NCBI GenBank assembly: GCA_002778195.1
Contig: PCDI01000006.1
Location: 225,021-289,020 of the forward strand
Length of the DNA: 64,000 nucleotides
From: Raffaelea ambrosiae
Taxonomy: Eukaryota > Ascomycota > Sordariomycetes > Ophiostomatales > Ophiostomataceae
Direction of reading: 5' to 3'
Positions 33,428-43,761 of this stretch are shown piece after piece; position 1 is the stretch's first letter, and every line of letters starts with the position of its first letter. A program made the position numbers and the translations under genes. Below the pieces are notes generated by a model. It searched no databases. It was not told the origin of the DNA and was given only the letters and a program-made list of their open reading frames with translations.

Positions 33428-35313
33428 ATGGCTATCTTGGGCACACGTGAAAGCCTCGGCGACCCTCGTCTGATGCGCATAGCGCAAGACGACACCAAAC
33501 GATGGTATCGCAAGCCTCACCTACGATTTCTGTATTGTCTGCTGGTGCCAGCAGCACTCGGCGTGGAGTGGACATCTGGCTTTGATTCGTCCATGATGAA
33601 CAGTCTGCAGGCCGTGAAATCGTGGACCGATTGTGCGTGACTCCCTTTCTTCGTGATTCATGTCTGGACTCTCCAAGTTCGGCGTCTTGTTCTGTCTCGA
33701 TTTTGTGTACTTCTCTCTGTTTTTAGTAACACGGGGTTCTCTCACTTTTCTGATTTTCTAGCCATCTTTTTTACTTTTTACTTATGTTGTTATTCTTGCT
33801 CATTCTCCATTTGTTGTTTCTACTCACACAGCGAACTCTAGATTTTGACAACCCAAACTCGGCTCGACTTGGCCTTCTCAGCGCCATGTATTCGCTTGGG
33901 GCTCTCATGGCAATTCCCTTCGTGCCTACTGTTTCGCGGATTCTGGGTCGACGGTACACCATTATGGCCGCATCCCTCGTCATGTGCCTAGGTGCTGGTC
34001 TGCAGACCGGCGCGCAGAACTCGGATACATTTCTGGCGGCACGGTGGGTGCTGGGCTTTGGCATCCCGTTTGCCATTGTCAATGCGGCATCGCTCTTGGG
34101 CGAGCTGAGCTATGCAGGGGAGCGGCCAGTCATGACGTCCCTCTTCAATGCGTCCTGGTTCGTCGGCGCTATTGTTGCCGCAGGTGTTACGTATGGCACC
34201 TTTCAGATGCATTCTACGTGGGCCTGGAGACTGCCAAGCGTCTTTCAGCTGGTCCCGTCCCTCTGCCAGCTGCTTGCGCTGCCATTTTGTCCCGAGTCGC
34301 CACGCTGGTTGATATCGCAGGACCGCAGCGATGAAGCCCTCGTCATTCTCCGGAAGTACCACGGGGAGGGAGACAACGGCGACGAGTTTGTGCGTCTGGA
34401 GTTTGCCGAGATCCAGACTGCGCTTGCTCAAGAGCGAGAGCTGGCAGCAACACGCCTTGCCTGGCTCGACGTGATCCGGGATGCACCCATGCGACGACGG
34501 GTCCTTTTGGCTGTCTGTGTTGGCGTCTTCTCGCAGTGGAGCGGCAACGGGCTGCTGTCCTTTTACATGAAGAAGATCCTCAACTTGGTGGGCATCGATG
34601 ACGATCGTACCGTGCAAAAGGTCATCCTGTCCAACACCTGCTGGGGCTTCCTCACAGCCGTGCCGGCCGCTGTCTACGCCCCCAGGTATTCTCGACGTTT
34701 GATGTTTTCGGTGTGCACGATCGGGACATGTGTCGTCTATACCGTATGGACAATCGCATCTGCCCGCTTTGCCATCCGGAACACATCATCGGCTGCCATT
34801 CCAGTTCTTTTGTTCATATTCATTTACTCGCCGTAAGTGGGAGACGATGACTTCATCAGTTGACATCGTACACGGATGGGGCTGACATGGCTTCTAACCA
34901 GATTCTACAACATTGGGTGGAATGCACTAGCTTACACCTACATGGTCGAAATCTTCCCCTTCCAGCAGCGCTCCCAAGGCATTGCTGTTGAGCAGCTCGC
35001 CGTTCGTTGCGCCGTATTTTTCAACACCTATGTCAACCCAATCGCCCTCGATGCCATTACGTGGAAGTACTACATCATTTACTGTGTCTGGATCTTGTTC
35101 GAGGTCTTTGTTGTTTACGTGCTGTTCCCAGAGACTGCTGGCCGGACACTGGAGGAGCTGAGTTTCATGTTTGAAGGCAAAGAGGTCCAGGATCGAGTCC
35201 AGAGCAACATGGATAAAGTTCTCGGCCAGGTGCAGCTCGAGGAAATGCCGCCGACTTCGACCGCGGCTCCAGTGAACCCCCCGGTTGAACACCACAATCG
35301 CTCCGTTGTTTGA
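33428..35313 (+). CDS. MFS sugar transporter (hexose/lactose-permease-like)
   Basis: Three exons (33428-33632, 33842-34832, 34902-35313) encode 535 residues; introns of 209 and 69 nt have GT-AG borders and matching phases. The protein has the 12-TM sugar-porter layout: GVEWTSGFDSSMMNSLQ in TM1, then WTDYFDNP across the first junction, LGRRYT in the loop after TM2, AARWVLGFGIPFA with the PESPRWL signature before the central loop, and PETAGRTLEELSFMF after TM12. These are features of the SP family (TC 2.A.1.1), close to fungal lactose/hexose permeases, with an extended acidic C-terminal tail. It is the last gene of the putative amino-sugar block, reading in the same direction as the regulator. 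The substrate cannot be predicted from sequence. Confidence 0.9.
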
Positions 35314-35512
35314 GCTTTCAGTTTCTAGTAAGCTGTGCACTTCGTATAGGTAGCTCTAGCGGGCGTTTCCCGCATGTCCAGGGTACGTGTGGAGAGTGAT
35401 TCGAGGCGTGAGAAAAACAATTTTTTGCTATAATGCATTTGGCCAGCCGTGCTGCCCACACAGATGTAAAAGATCCGGGTGAAGTTTCCAACCAGCCATC
35501 CGTTCTTCTTCC

Positions 35513-36322
35513 TTAATCATCATCCTTCCCCCAATCCCCACGTTTCTTGACTATCGAAGCCATAAACTGATCAAGAGCCCTGAAAGCTTCCTCCCTTCGG
35601 AAAGCATTTGGCCACCCGTACTGGCGATACAGCTGTCGAAGATATTGAATGTCCAACGGGGTTCCCCACCATTCTTCCTCCTGGGCGATTACCTGTTCCT
35701 CGGATACTGTATCGGTGGTTTCGGGTATATCCGGCGCGTCGATTGTGGTTCTACGAGGACAGGGGATGAGTTTGAGGGTTCGATATGCTTCCTCGAGGTC
35801 GCTGAAGAAGTCCTTGATATCGACCGCACTTAGCTGGTCGCATCTGACCCAATCTTCGGTTATTTCGCCATTTTTGGTATCCAAGTACAGGCTGCGACCG
35901 CAGCTTTCGTGTCCCTCAGACAAGCAGATGACGTAGCTGGGATCGACAATTTCTCCTTCCCTGTCGGACCAGAACTCTAGCCCCTCCCACCGCCATCGAT
36001 CCCCCTCAAAGTTCGCCCTGGTGTATGTGGAATAGTCAAGAGGCTGCGACTTGTAATGCACTGACGCGTGGTTGTTTGCGCCGAAATAGGGCAGGCGGCG
36101 CATAACGTCAAGGGCGTCATCGCAAACGAAGTCCGCACAAACTTCTTTGGTCAAATTCGGCCATCCGCCGGGTGGGGGTATTTTAAGATCGGCTACGTCG
36201 AAGTGTAGAGTGGTGAGGAACTTGTAGAAATCAAGTATGATAGTCGCAAGCTCATCAGACGTGTATGGTCTGTCAGAGGTAGAGAGATCCGACCCCGACT
36301 CGGAACCGGAATCAGAGCTCAT
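35513..36322 (-). CDS. Acidic protein of unknown function
   Basis: Single exon of 269 residues; the first in-frame ATG (36322) gives MSSDSGSESGSDLSTSDRPY. I do not recognise a family. It is acidic, with a Ser/Asp-rich head, then an apparently folded region rich in aromatic residues (for example YFGANNHASVHYKS and WRWEGLEFWSD), a probable Cys pair (CLSEGHESCGRSLYLDTKNG) and a C-terminal helix-rich part ending in RGDWGKDDD. The WP and GxI-like spacing vaguely recalls SMI1/KNR4-type fungal proteins, but the match is too weak to assign. Codon use and the absence of stops support a real gene. It converges on the sugar transporter with 199 bp between the stop codons. Confidence 0.75.
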   Translation of the reverse strand: MSSDSGSESGSDLSTSDRPYTSDELATIILDFYKFLTTLHFDVADLKIPPPGGWPNLTKEVCADFVCDDALDVMRRLPYFGANNHASVHYKSQPLDYSTYTRANFEGDRWRWEGLEFWSDREGEIVDPSYVICLSEGHESCGRSLYLDTKNGEITEDWVRCDQLSAVDIKDFFSDLEEAYRTLKLIPCPRRTTIDAPDIPETTDTVSEEQVIAQEEEWWGTPLDIQYLRQLYRQYGWPNAFRREEAFRALDQFMASIVKKRGDWGKDDD

Positions 36323-37921
36323 TTTTGTAGAATACAATGGTACAGAGTTTGCTGTGATGCCTTGTGTGATGCCTTGTCCTAGACATGATCATGAGCGATC
36401 AAGGAGAGAAAAAGGAGAAAGGGAGAGAGCCCGAAGCATTAAATTGGTTCCAGCGGATGGGCCGATACGCCCGGTCTGTATGGTGCAAGGGGGTGGAGTG
36501 CCTTGACAAATTGGGACTGCCAAGAAACTACAAAATACGATGAGCACGATAGATACGGGTGGAAGAATCACGAGTCTCTAGATGGCCAAGACATGTATGT
36601 GGTTGTTGTATCGCGAGAGAATTTGGTTACAAGCCGCACAATGGCCGGCCAGCTTCCGTCATAACCCCCTCTGCTACTCAACAACCGCCTGTGACTTGCA
36701 AAAAGGCGGTCCCCTCTTCAACACAGTACACTAGCTGGTGGTTGGCTGCATTGGGCCTGGCCCGCGCTTTTCAGCATCCAACTCAGCGTTGCGCCTCGAC
36801 GAGCCTCGTGTTTCTGCGCGGTGATTTTCGCGTGCGGTGATTTTCGCGTTTGGATAACGTTGGAGCAAGTAGATAGGTACGCCCTGCACTGTGAGAACCC
36901 CCCCGTTTCGGCGGCCACGGGGTACTCTGCCGTCTCGGAAAGCAAGAGCCGGCACTTTGACCCCAGGGGAATAAAGTAGTCCCGTTGCATCCATGCGCAC
37001 AAGGGATCTTAAATTTGGGGTAGGCTGCAACGTCGACGACTAGTATTTGATCCACTCGACAATGGGACATTCATGATTTTGTATTGGCTGGCCATCAATC
37101 ATCTTGATCTGATGTTTGTCCCGAGCGACGCCTTCTCATAACCGTGTTCTGCTTGCGTGCCCCTGCCTAACGGAACAGCCAAGCCATGCTTTATATAGCC
37201 CGGACCCTGTCCACGGCAGAGAGCTAGACTTTCTCCTCACAGACACGCCAAATGTGCTCTCCGAACCATGTGCCGTTCTCGCACAACTGCCGCCCCGTTC
37301 GGTGTTGTAGCTAAGCCATGTTCTCCGTCTTTCCGTTCGCTCCATTGCTTCCCCGCCTGTCTGTCCCGCAAATCCATCCATCCTGTCCCTCACTCTGAGA
37401 AGCTATTGGCGCAACATCCTGCCGCTGCAAATTCTCTCTCCAATATCCATAGCTTGCCTTCACAGGGATGGATCTACCCCACCGGACCTGCTGGGCCGGA
37501 GTACGTGCTCTTTCTGCAAGCCATTCGAGAACCCGTGGGAACCAATGATCAACTGCATATGGCTTGACTTCCCGCCTGCAGGGCTTTTGTGTCCAGGCGC
37601 CACGCGGTCTCCGCAAACAACCTACATCCGTCTTTCCTTGATCGAGTCGTACCTCGGAGGTATTAATATCAAGCTCGTCCACCATAAACCGGTCCCTTTC
37701 CGTCCCCCTCACGCAGCTTATGTCACTCTGACAAACCCCCAGTATTGCGTAGTCGGTATTCTCCAATGACCCAGACACCACGGTGTCTACCCCGCAAAGA
37801 TTCCCCCATAATATACGTACGATCGCCAGATCTGTAGTATCCGAGACCAACCCCAACCAACTTTCACCAGTCGACAATTGAGCAAGGTCCTCCCAACCCG
37901 GTGGGCTCACACGCATTCAAC
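36323..37921. other. Divergent intergenic region
   Basis: This 1.6 kb separates the divergent acidic-protein and VOC genes. It contains a perfect 16-bp duplication (listed below). The 201-codon minus-strand frame at 37311-37916 lacks recognisable motifs and overlaps the likely promoter, so it was not called. Confidence 0.45.
36818..36849 (+). repeat. Perfect 16-bp tandem duplication
   Basis: GCGGTGATTTTCGCGT occurs twice head to tail in intergenic DNA. Confidence 0.9.
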
Positions 37922-39168
37922 ATGACGGTCGACGCCCCCAAGAAGATCAAGCTGACACACATCGCCCATGTGTACTACAAACACAAGGACCCCAAGACGG
38001 CGTGCCAGTTTCTGGAAGACTTTGGCTTCACAGAGGAAAAGCGCGTGGGGAACAGGATCTACTTCCGCGGATACGGGACCGAGCCTTTCATCGTCTGTGT
38101 GGAGGAGGCAGAGGAAACAGCTTGGGGAGGTGCTGCTTTTGAGGTCGAAACAGCCGAGGAACTCGACTACGCGGCGACGTCTCTCCCAAAAGAAGTCAAG
38201 GCGACAGCGGTGTACGAGCTGGATGCGCCCGGTGGTGGCAAGGGTGTAACGTTCTACGACCCCGTCGATGGATTCCCGTTCCACCTTGTCCACGGCCAGA
38301 AGAAAGTGGAAGCTCGCGACCCCATGTTCCCTGTTCTGAAAGTGAATTATGTATGCCTCGACACTAGACTCATGCTCCCGCTGCTCATGCACTGGCTATT
38401 CCGTTGCTGACCCTGCTACAGCCAGCCGAGAAGAACAGACCGGCCAACAAATTTCAGCGGTTCGAGAAGCGGCCCGCCCCCGTACACAAAGTCGGCCACT
38501 TTGGCATGTGCGTGACAAACTTTGCCAAGAGCTACGAATTCTACCATACATACTTCAACTTCCACCCCAGCGAGCTGGTCCACGACGACAAGAACGTCAA
38601 CCACACAGTGTTTTTCCGGCTCGACCGCGGCGACGAGAACGTCGACCACCACATATTTTTCCTGTACCAGGGTAGGCCAGCCTGCCGTGTGCAAAAATGG
38701 AAACATCCATGCGCGGCCGCTAACTAATAGCCTGCTAGGTCCGAAATGGCATGTGCATCACACGTCGTATGAAACGCACGACTTCGACACCCAGGTGCTT
38801 GGCCATGATTGGCTGCGGGACAAGGGTTATGAGAACTGCTGGGGTGTCGGGCGTCACGTCATGGGCAGCCAAATCTTCGACTACTGGTAAGCTTAGATCT
38901 GAACGTCAACTGTGTCAACTGCGTCAAATGCTAGTCCCAAGTTCCTGATAAATTGCAGGTTTGATCCCGCCGGTTTCATCCTCGAGCACTATGTTGACGG
39001 CGACCTGCTCAACATGGATGAACCGACGCATATCACATTTGAAAAGAATGCCCACTTGCACGTCTGGGGTACGTTGCCAAGCCGAGTTCTGTGCTGCCAT
39101 GTCTCGTTCGTTTGTGCTAACTAGGTTCGTGATTAGGCCCGGAGGTTCCTCCTACTTTCTTGTCATAG
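37922..39168 (+). CDS. Two-domain VOC (glyoxalase/extradiol dioxygenase-like) protein
   Basis: Five exons (37922-38350, 38422-38671, 38739-38886, 38959-39068, 39137-39168) give 322 residues with consistent phases; the last exon adds only ten codons. The N-terminal module (HIAHVYYKHKDPKTACQFLE to PFHLVHGQ) and the C-terminal module (HKVGHFGMCVTNFAKSYEFY to the end) are paired vicinal-oxygen-chelate domains. In the second module His in KVGHFGMC, His in KWHVHHTSYE and Glu in FILEHYVDGD match the His-His-Glu metal triad of 2,3-dihydroxybiphenyl/catechol extradiol dioxygenases. Fungal members are mostly uncharacterised. An aromatic ring-opening role is plausible and would fit the adjacent reductase gene, with which it converges. 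The exact substrate is unknown. Confidence 0.87.
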
Positions 39169-39532
39169 TGCTCCTGGAAAGATCCAGATGCGTCTTGCCT
39201 TGGCCTTGTTCTTGCGAGAAATGCCCGTGTACTCCTTAAAGCCGAATGAGATATTAGATGCCACAAATGTTCAAATTGTTATGCCTTTACGGCCTTTACC
39301 AGACTGAACCGTTACATTACATGTAAGCTGACGCTCGCCATCGTATGTGGGGATGAAATGTGTTCGTAAGCTTTGCAGTGAGTTTGGAACCATAAACCGA
39401 ACCAAACAACGACATAGTTGCGTTTTTTCTTTTCTATTTTTCTTTTCTTCTCAGTTTCTTTCATTTCCCTTGTTTTTGGCCCTATCCAATCCATAGCAAT
39501 CGCGCACCCTTCTCCAAACAAACGACGCGCCG
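39169..39532. other. Convergent 3' intergenic region
   Basis: This lies between the stop codons of the VOC and reductase genes, with a T-rich tract near 39420-39475. No gene is supported. Confidence 0.5.
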
Positions 39533-40618
39533 CTATTTGTCTTCAGCGACCTTGATGACGATTTTTCCACGGGTGCGGTGTGTCCTGAGTTTCTCAAACG
39601 CTTTAGGCGCTTCTTCAAAGGGAAGCACTTCAACCGGCTCTTTGACCTTGCCTGCGGCGATCAGATCCAGAACTTGCCGCAGTGGAACGGCGTTGCTCCC
39701 GGTCATAGTGAACACCGTCTTGCGTTTCCCGCCGCCTAGGAAGGACGGCAGCAGGTTGATCCACAGCAAGTCCGAGACCTTGGTGACAGACACCTGGACG
39801 TAAGTGCCTTTCGGATCCAGATACTTGTCGGCTGCTTTATAATAGGCAAACGGCGCGCCAATGGTGTCCAGGGCCAGGTCGAACAAAGACTGACCACCGG
39901 GCGACGCCACCTTGGCAGCCAGAGTCTCGGGCACGTTGGTGGTGCGGTAGTCGATCACGTCGTCCGCGCCCAGCTGGCGGACAAAATCGGCGTTGCCTGC
40001 AGAGCAGCTGGTGGTGACATGGCAGCCAAAGCTCTTAGCGATCTGGATGGCAAAGGAGCCGACGCCGCCACTGCCGCCGTTGATAAAGACCCGGAGCGGT
40101 GAATCAGACGAGTCAGAAGCCTGCCTGGCCGCGAGAAGAGGCTTAATGTGCGGTGCCAGCATCTTCCACGCGGTCGTCCCAGCGATGCTCGCACACGCCG
40201 CCTGCTCCGGGGAGACGCCCTCGGGCACGACGACGCAGTCCTTGGGCGTGGCCAGCGTGTACTCGGCCAGCGCGCCGAACCGCTGAATGTCGGTCACCTT
40301 GCCAGCCACCAGTTGCCCAGGCTCAAAACCCGGTGCCGTGGCTGCGACGACGCGACCAGAGAAGTCGGCGCACGGCGTGGCCGGGCGCCTAATGACGAGG
40401 CCGCCGACGACGGGTAGCTCCGGCAGCTTGTGATCGACCGGATTCGCGCTGACAGCGAGAACGCGTACGAGGATTGAGTCCTTGGGCAGTTGGCGGAGCG
40501 ACAGCGGTAGAGGTCGGTCAGTCACAAGTTTCAGGTTCTTTTCGATGCCTCCCTTGACAGAGTCATAGACCCAGGCCTTCATAGTGGCCGGGATGGCGGA
40601 TTCATCGGTCTCGAGCAT
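39533..40618 (-). CDS. Zinc-independent MDR reductase (quinone/enoyl reductase-like)
   Basis: Single exon of 361 residues starting MLETDESAIPATMKAW; the open frame upstream has no ATG. The layout is a medium-chain dehydrogenase/reductase: GroES-like N-terminal half with SANPVDHKLPEL and PCADFSGRVVA, then a Rossmann half with the NADPH loop INGGSGGVGSFAIQIAKSFG. The zinc-binding Cys/His residues of alcohol dehydrogenases are missing, as in quinone oxidoreductases and enoyl reductases. It probably reduces an enone or quinone with NADPH in the cytosol. The C-terminal THRTRGKIVIKV strand is typical of the family. A link to the neighbouring VOC protein in one aromatic pathway is possible but not shown. 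Confidence 0.9.
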   Translation of the reverse strand: MLETDESAIPATMKAWVYDSVKGGIEKNLKLVTDRPLPLSLRQLPKDSILVRVLAVSANPVDHKLPELPVVGGLVIRRPATPCADFSGRVVAATAPGFEPGQLVAGKVTDIQRFGALAEYTLATPKDCVVVPEGVSPEQAACASIAGTTAWKMLAPHIKPLLAARQASDSSDSPLRVFINGGSGGVGSFAIQIAKSFGCHVTTSCSAGNADFVRQLGADDVIDYRTTNVPETLAAKVASPGGQSLFDLALDTIGAPFAYYKAADKYLDPKGTYVQVSVTKVSDLLWINLLPSFLGGGKRKTVFTMTGSNAVPLRQVLDLIAAGKVKEPVEVLPFEEAPKAFEKLRTHRTRGKIVIKVAEDK

Positions 40619-42555
40619 GGCTGTGAATAGTGCAATTTGGTGTCTCCTCAAACTGAAGGTTCTTCATACAAATGCCTGTTGTGAATCTGGGGAATTCAAT
40701 TTTGTGGTTTTCGGGCTCTTGTCAACTTCCGGCCTGCCCACTTGCTCTTCTACGTAGATTTTGTTACTCCATCTCCACGTGATCCACAGGCTTGCTCGAC
40801 GTCATTGCGGGATGCCATAGGCCTACAATTCAGGCACAGCCTTGGCTGTCAGGAGAGCAAGAATATGCTTGCTATGCGAAGTTGCAAGATATATTGGTGA
40901 CTACACGTGACTGTGATGCTAGCTTTACTGTGTCAGACGAAGTACTCGTACCATAGTACATGAAGCGAGGCATGCGCGAGGGTCGCACTTGCCTGTTCAA
41001 GACACCATGTGCGGGCCGAGGGAGCCTGGGTTAGCAAATGACCGGAATAAATTCTGAGCGACCTAAAACAGAAATTTACAGGCAGTGGTTGCTAAAGATA
41101 GCGCTGACATGCCCCCCCCCCAAAGCCCAGTGGCAACTAACCTTTCTCGATTTTGCGGGCGGCTCGGGAAATTATGGGGCTTTACTAGGCGGCTTTTGGG
41201 AGTTCGGAACTCCGAACCATTGCGGTGATAATTCGGTGCGGCCAACTATTAGGCTTCATACAGGCCCTGTCAAACACCGAAACACAGCTCGGCTTCGGCC
41301 CTTCCCTCGGACTCGTGGGGGGGGCCAAGTATCGAGCATTTGTCTCTCATGTCATTTCATCATCCGCGCGAGGATTCCATAGAAACAACAGACGAGGGAA
41401 CAGCCGATTGCAAGGTGGCATGCGGGATCGTGGCCTCGTTGCCGACAGACCTCGCCAGCGTCCAAGACAGCCACCCATGTCGGCTAAAAGTACCCCCCCC
41501 CCCCCAGCAATTTGTGTACACTGTTTGTCTTAAATGTGTAGGAGCAGCGTGTACCCCCACGCCAGTTTCAAAAGTTATGTCAGAAGCGGTCTTGGAGCGC
41601 GTGATGTTGGGGGTAATGGCTGTGCCATCTGTGCCCATCTGTGCCCATCCCATGCATCTACACTGGTCTCGGGACCTCGCCCAGCGTCGTTTGACCGGAG
41701 GGACAGCGCAGAAATGGCCAGATGTTGGGCCAGCCGATCCTGCAAGTGATGCGGCTGGCTGCCCAGATACACGAGCCCGCAGGCGCGCGCACGCGCCTGC
41801 ACGAGCCTGGGTGTGGCCTCGCTCATCCCGGGCGATGATAAAATGGCAAGTCTGGGACGATGAGCACCCCAGCCATGCATGGGACGCTCGGTTGATGCTA
41901 TCGATGCTATCTGATAAGATGGCCGGGCATGTCTACGAGTACATGTGCGCGTACATAACTTAACAAACCCGAGACACTGGTCCAACGCCAATCACATTGG
42001 CACTGCCTCACAGCTGGCAAAAGATACCAGAGCCCACGATTGCTCAATGCGGCTGGCTCCCTCCTTGCCACCAGAGACTAACCAGAACGCTGACCTGATC
42101 CCTCCGGGCTTCAGTGCATTGCACATATACCGCCTGGGAGCAAGTAAAATTCACCGTAGGCAGCCCACCGGGCCTACGTCACGGTCCACTAATACGGGAA
42201 ACTAAGGGGACCCAGGCCACTAGGACGACTCGGACATAGGGCTCGCCCGGACGGCGGCTAGGCTGAAGCTACAGGGTGCAAGGGTGTGGCCACCATGCCG
42301 ACCATGGGTAAGCTTTGGTTGTTGCTCAGGTACCCACGCCTGTGCGTCTGTCGCCCGCTTCTACAGGGTACTTTTACGCAAGGTGCCCCCCATGGGCTTC
42401 TTGGCCGAGCGCCGATGGCCAGGACATTTAATACGGGCCTCTCCTCCCATCACCCTCGCAACTCGCCGTGTGTCGTGCACCACAAGCGCCTCCCCTCTAT
42501 ACTTTCTCTGAACATTGCGACCTCTCCCCCGAACACCACCCGTATCACCAACAAC
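40619..42555. other. Long divergent intergenic region
   Basis: This 1.9 kb holds the promoters of the reductase and DUF5519 genes. It contains C runs near 41110 and 41490, and alternating GC/CA-rich stretches near 41780. Open frames such as 41340-41963 look random. The frame of the DUF5519 gene is open back to 42286 but reads like leader DNA. Confidence 0.45.
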
Positions 42556-43374
42556 ATGGCTGTCCACGTCTCACCCCACGCCCTTCACATGCCAGTCGGC
42601 CCAGATGCTGTCTACGATCCAGCAGAAGCAGCAGCAGCAGCAGCATCAGCAGGAGCCGACTCTCTTGGCGACTACTACCCAGCACACACCCACATGAGCT
42701 TCTTCGACCTGCGAGACGGTGCACGAGGCAGGCCGTTGGCATGGCGGTCGGGACTGCCCCCGTCAGCAGCCGCCGGCATGGCGGACCTGCCGACCAAAAA
42801 CTTCTACGCAGGCAACATCCAAGCCTTATACCAGCCCTACAGCATGGACGACATCCGATGGGAAATGCAGGACTTTCTCAAGTCCATGGTCTGGGCCAAC
42901 CACGACATTCTGCGCACACGCCCATCACAACTTGAAGGTCCGCAGCAACGGGCTGTCTACGTGAAGGACGACGAAGAGACCGGCTCGAGAGGAGGCTTCG
43001 GTGGCGGCTTCAACGGCTTTAGCGGGTTCAGCAGCAACACCAGCACAAGCACCACCGGACCAAGACAGAGAATGCCTGCCTGGTTGCGGCCCACTGGTGG
43101 CGAACACCTACACATCCACGCCGACGGCACGTCACACATGATTCTGTCTTTGGCGGACGCGGCCACGGCAGTGGATTGTGGCTGGGCCGAAGCACATGCT
43201 CTTGGGAGCAGGAGCGTGCACAGTGGGTCCATACTGCCTCTGGGATACGTTTCTGTGCATGCTCCGCGCGATATGATGGAGCTGGCCGAGTGGAAGAAGC
43301 TGGTTCTGGCCAGCGTTCGCTTCTGCACGTATTCCTGGGTCGGCACAGAGGTTCGCCGGCCTGAGCATTTATGA
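42556..43374 (+). CDS. DUF5519 (luciferase-domain) protein
   Basis: Single exon of 272 residues from the ATG at 42556, preceded by an AC-rich leader (ACCAACAAC). An upstream in-frame ATG at 42286 would add 90 arginine-rich, poorly conserved-looking residues, so it was not used. The C-terminal half carries the DUF5519/luciferase-domain core: GEHLHIHADGTSHMILSLAD, then CGWAEAHALG, the LPLGYVSVHAPRDMMELAEW segment and a final helix ASVRFCTYSW. The name comes from sequence similarity to a luciferase region and does not imply light emission. The N-terminal part has an Ala run coded by GCA repeats (near 42628-42650), and the middle a Gly/Phe/Ser-rich linker. Biochemical function is unknown. Confidence 0.82.
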   Translation: MAVHVSPHALHMPVGPDAVYDPAEAAAAAASAGADSLGDYYPAHTHMSFFDLRDGARGRPLAWRSGLPPSAAAGMADLPTKNFYAGNIQALYQPYSMDDIRWEMQDFLKSMVWANHDILRTRPSQLEGPQQRAVYVKDDEETGSRGGFGGGFNGFSGFSSNTSTSTTGPRQRMPAWLRPTGGEHLHIHADGTSHMILSLADAATAVDCGWAEAHALGSRSVHSGSILPLGYVSVHAPRDMMELAEWKKLVLASVRFCTYSWVGTEVRRPEHL

Positions 43375-43761
43375 CGAGACGATTCTTTTATTGAATTTTT
43401 TTTCATATTCCAGACAAGAGAGCTAGATTGATATCCTGAGATCTAGAGCAGAGAGGAGGAACAGACGCGGTATATAACGGGCATTTCAACAACGGGACCG
43501 CTCTCGTTTTTTATTTGGGTCGTGGGAGAATGGGCATGCAAGGAGGGATCCCACGAGACTTTCGCAAAGCACAGGCGTTATTAGGCATTTATTTTATTTT
43601 GGGAGGAACGCGAGAGGCCACTCATTCAATGCAAATGATATATCAACTCACTCAGTATAAAAGACCTGAACCGTCATTCAAATTTCCCTGTTTCATATGC
43701 GCCTGTGCGGCCCGATCAACCATCCTCCGACTGAACCCCCCCCTGGTTCACAGGCCCCTAT
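43375..43761. other. Convergent 3' intergenic region
   Basis: No gene or strong repeat is seen between the DUF5519 and MFS stop codons. Confidence 0.5.

Noticed and set aside
37311..37916. 201-codon minus-strand frame upstream of the VOC gene
   Set aside because: It overlaps the likely VOC promoter and has no family resemblance that I can see.
42286..42555. N-terminal extension of the DUF5519 protein from an upstream ATG
   Set aside because: The added 90 residues are Arg/Pro/Ser-rich and unlike protein, and the ATG at 42556 has the better context.
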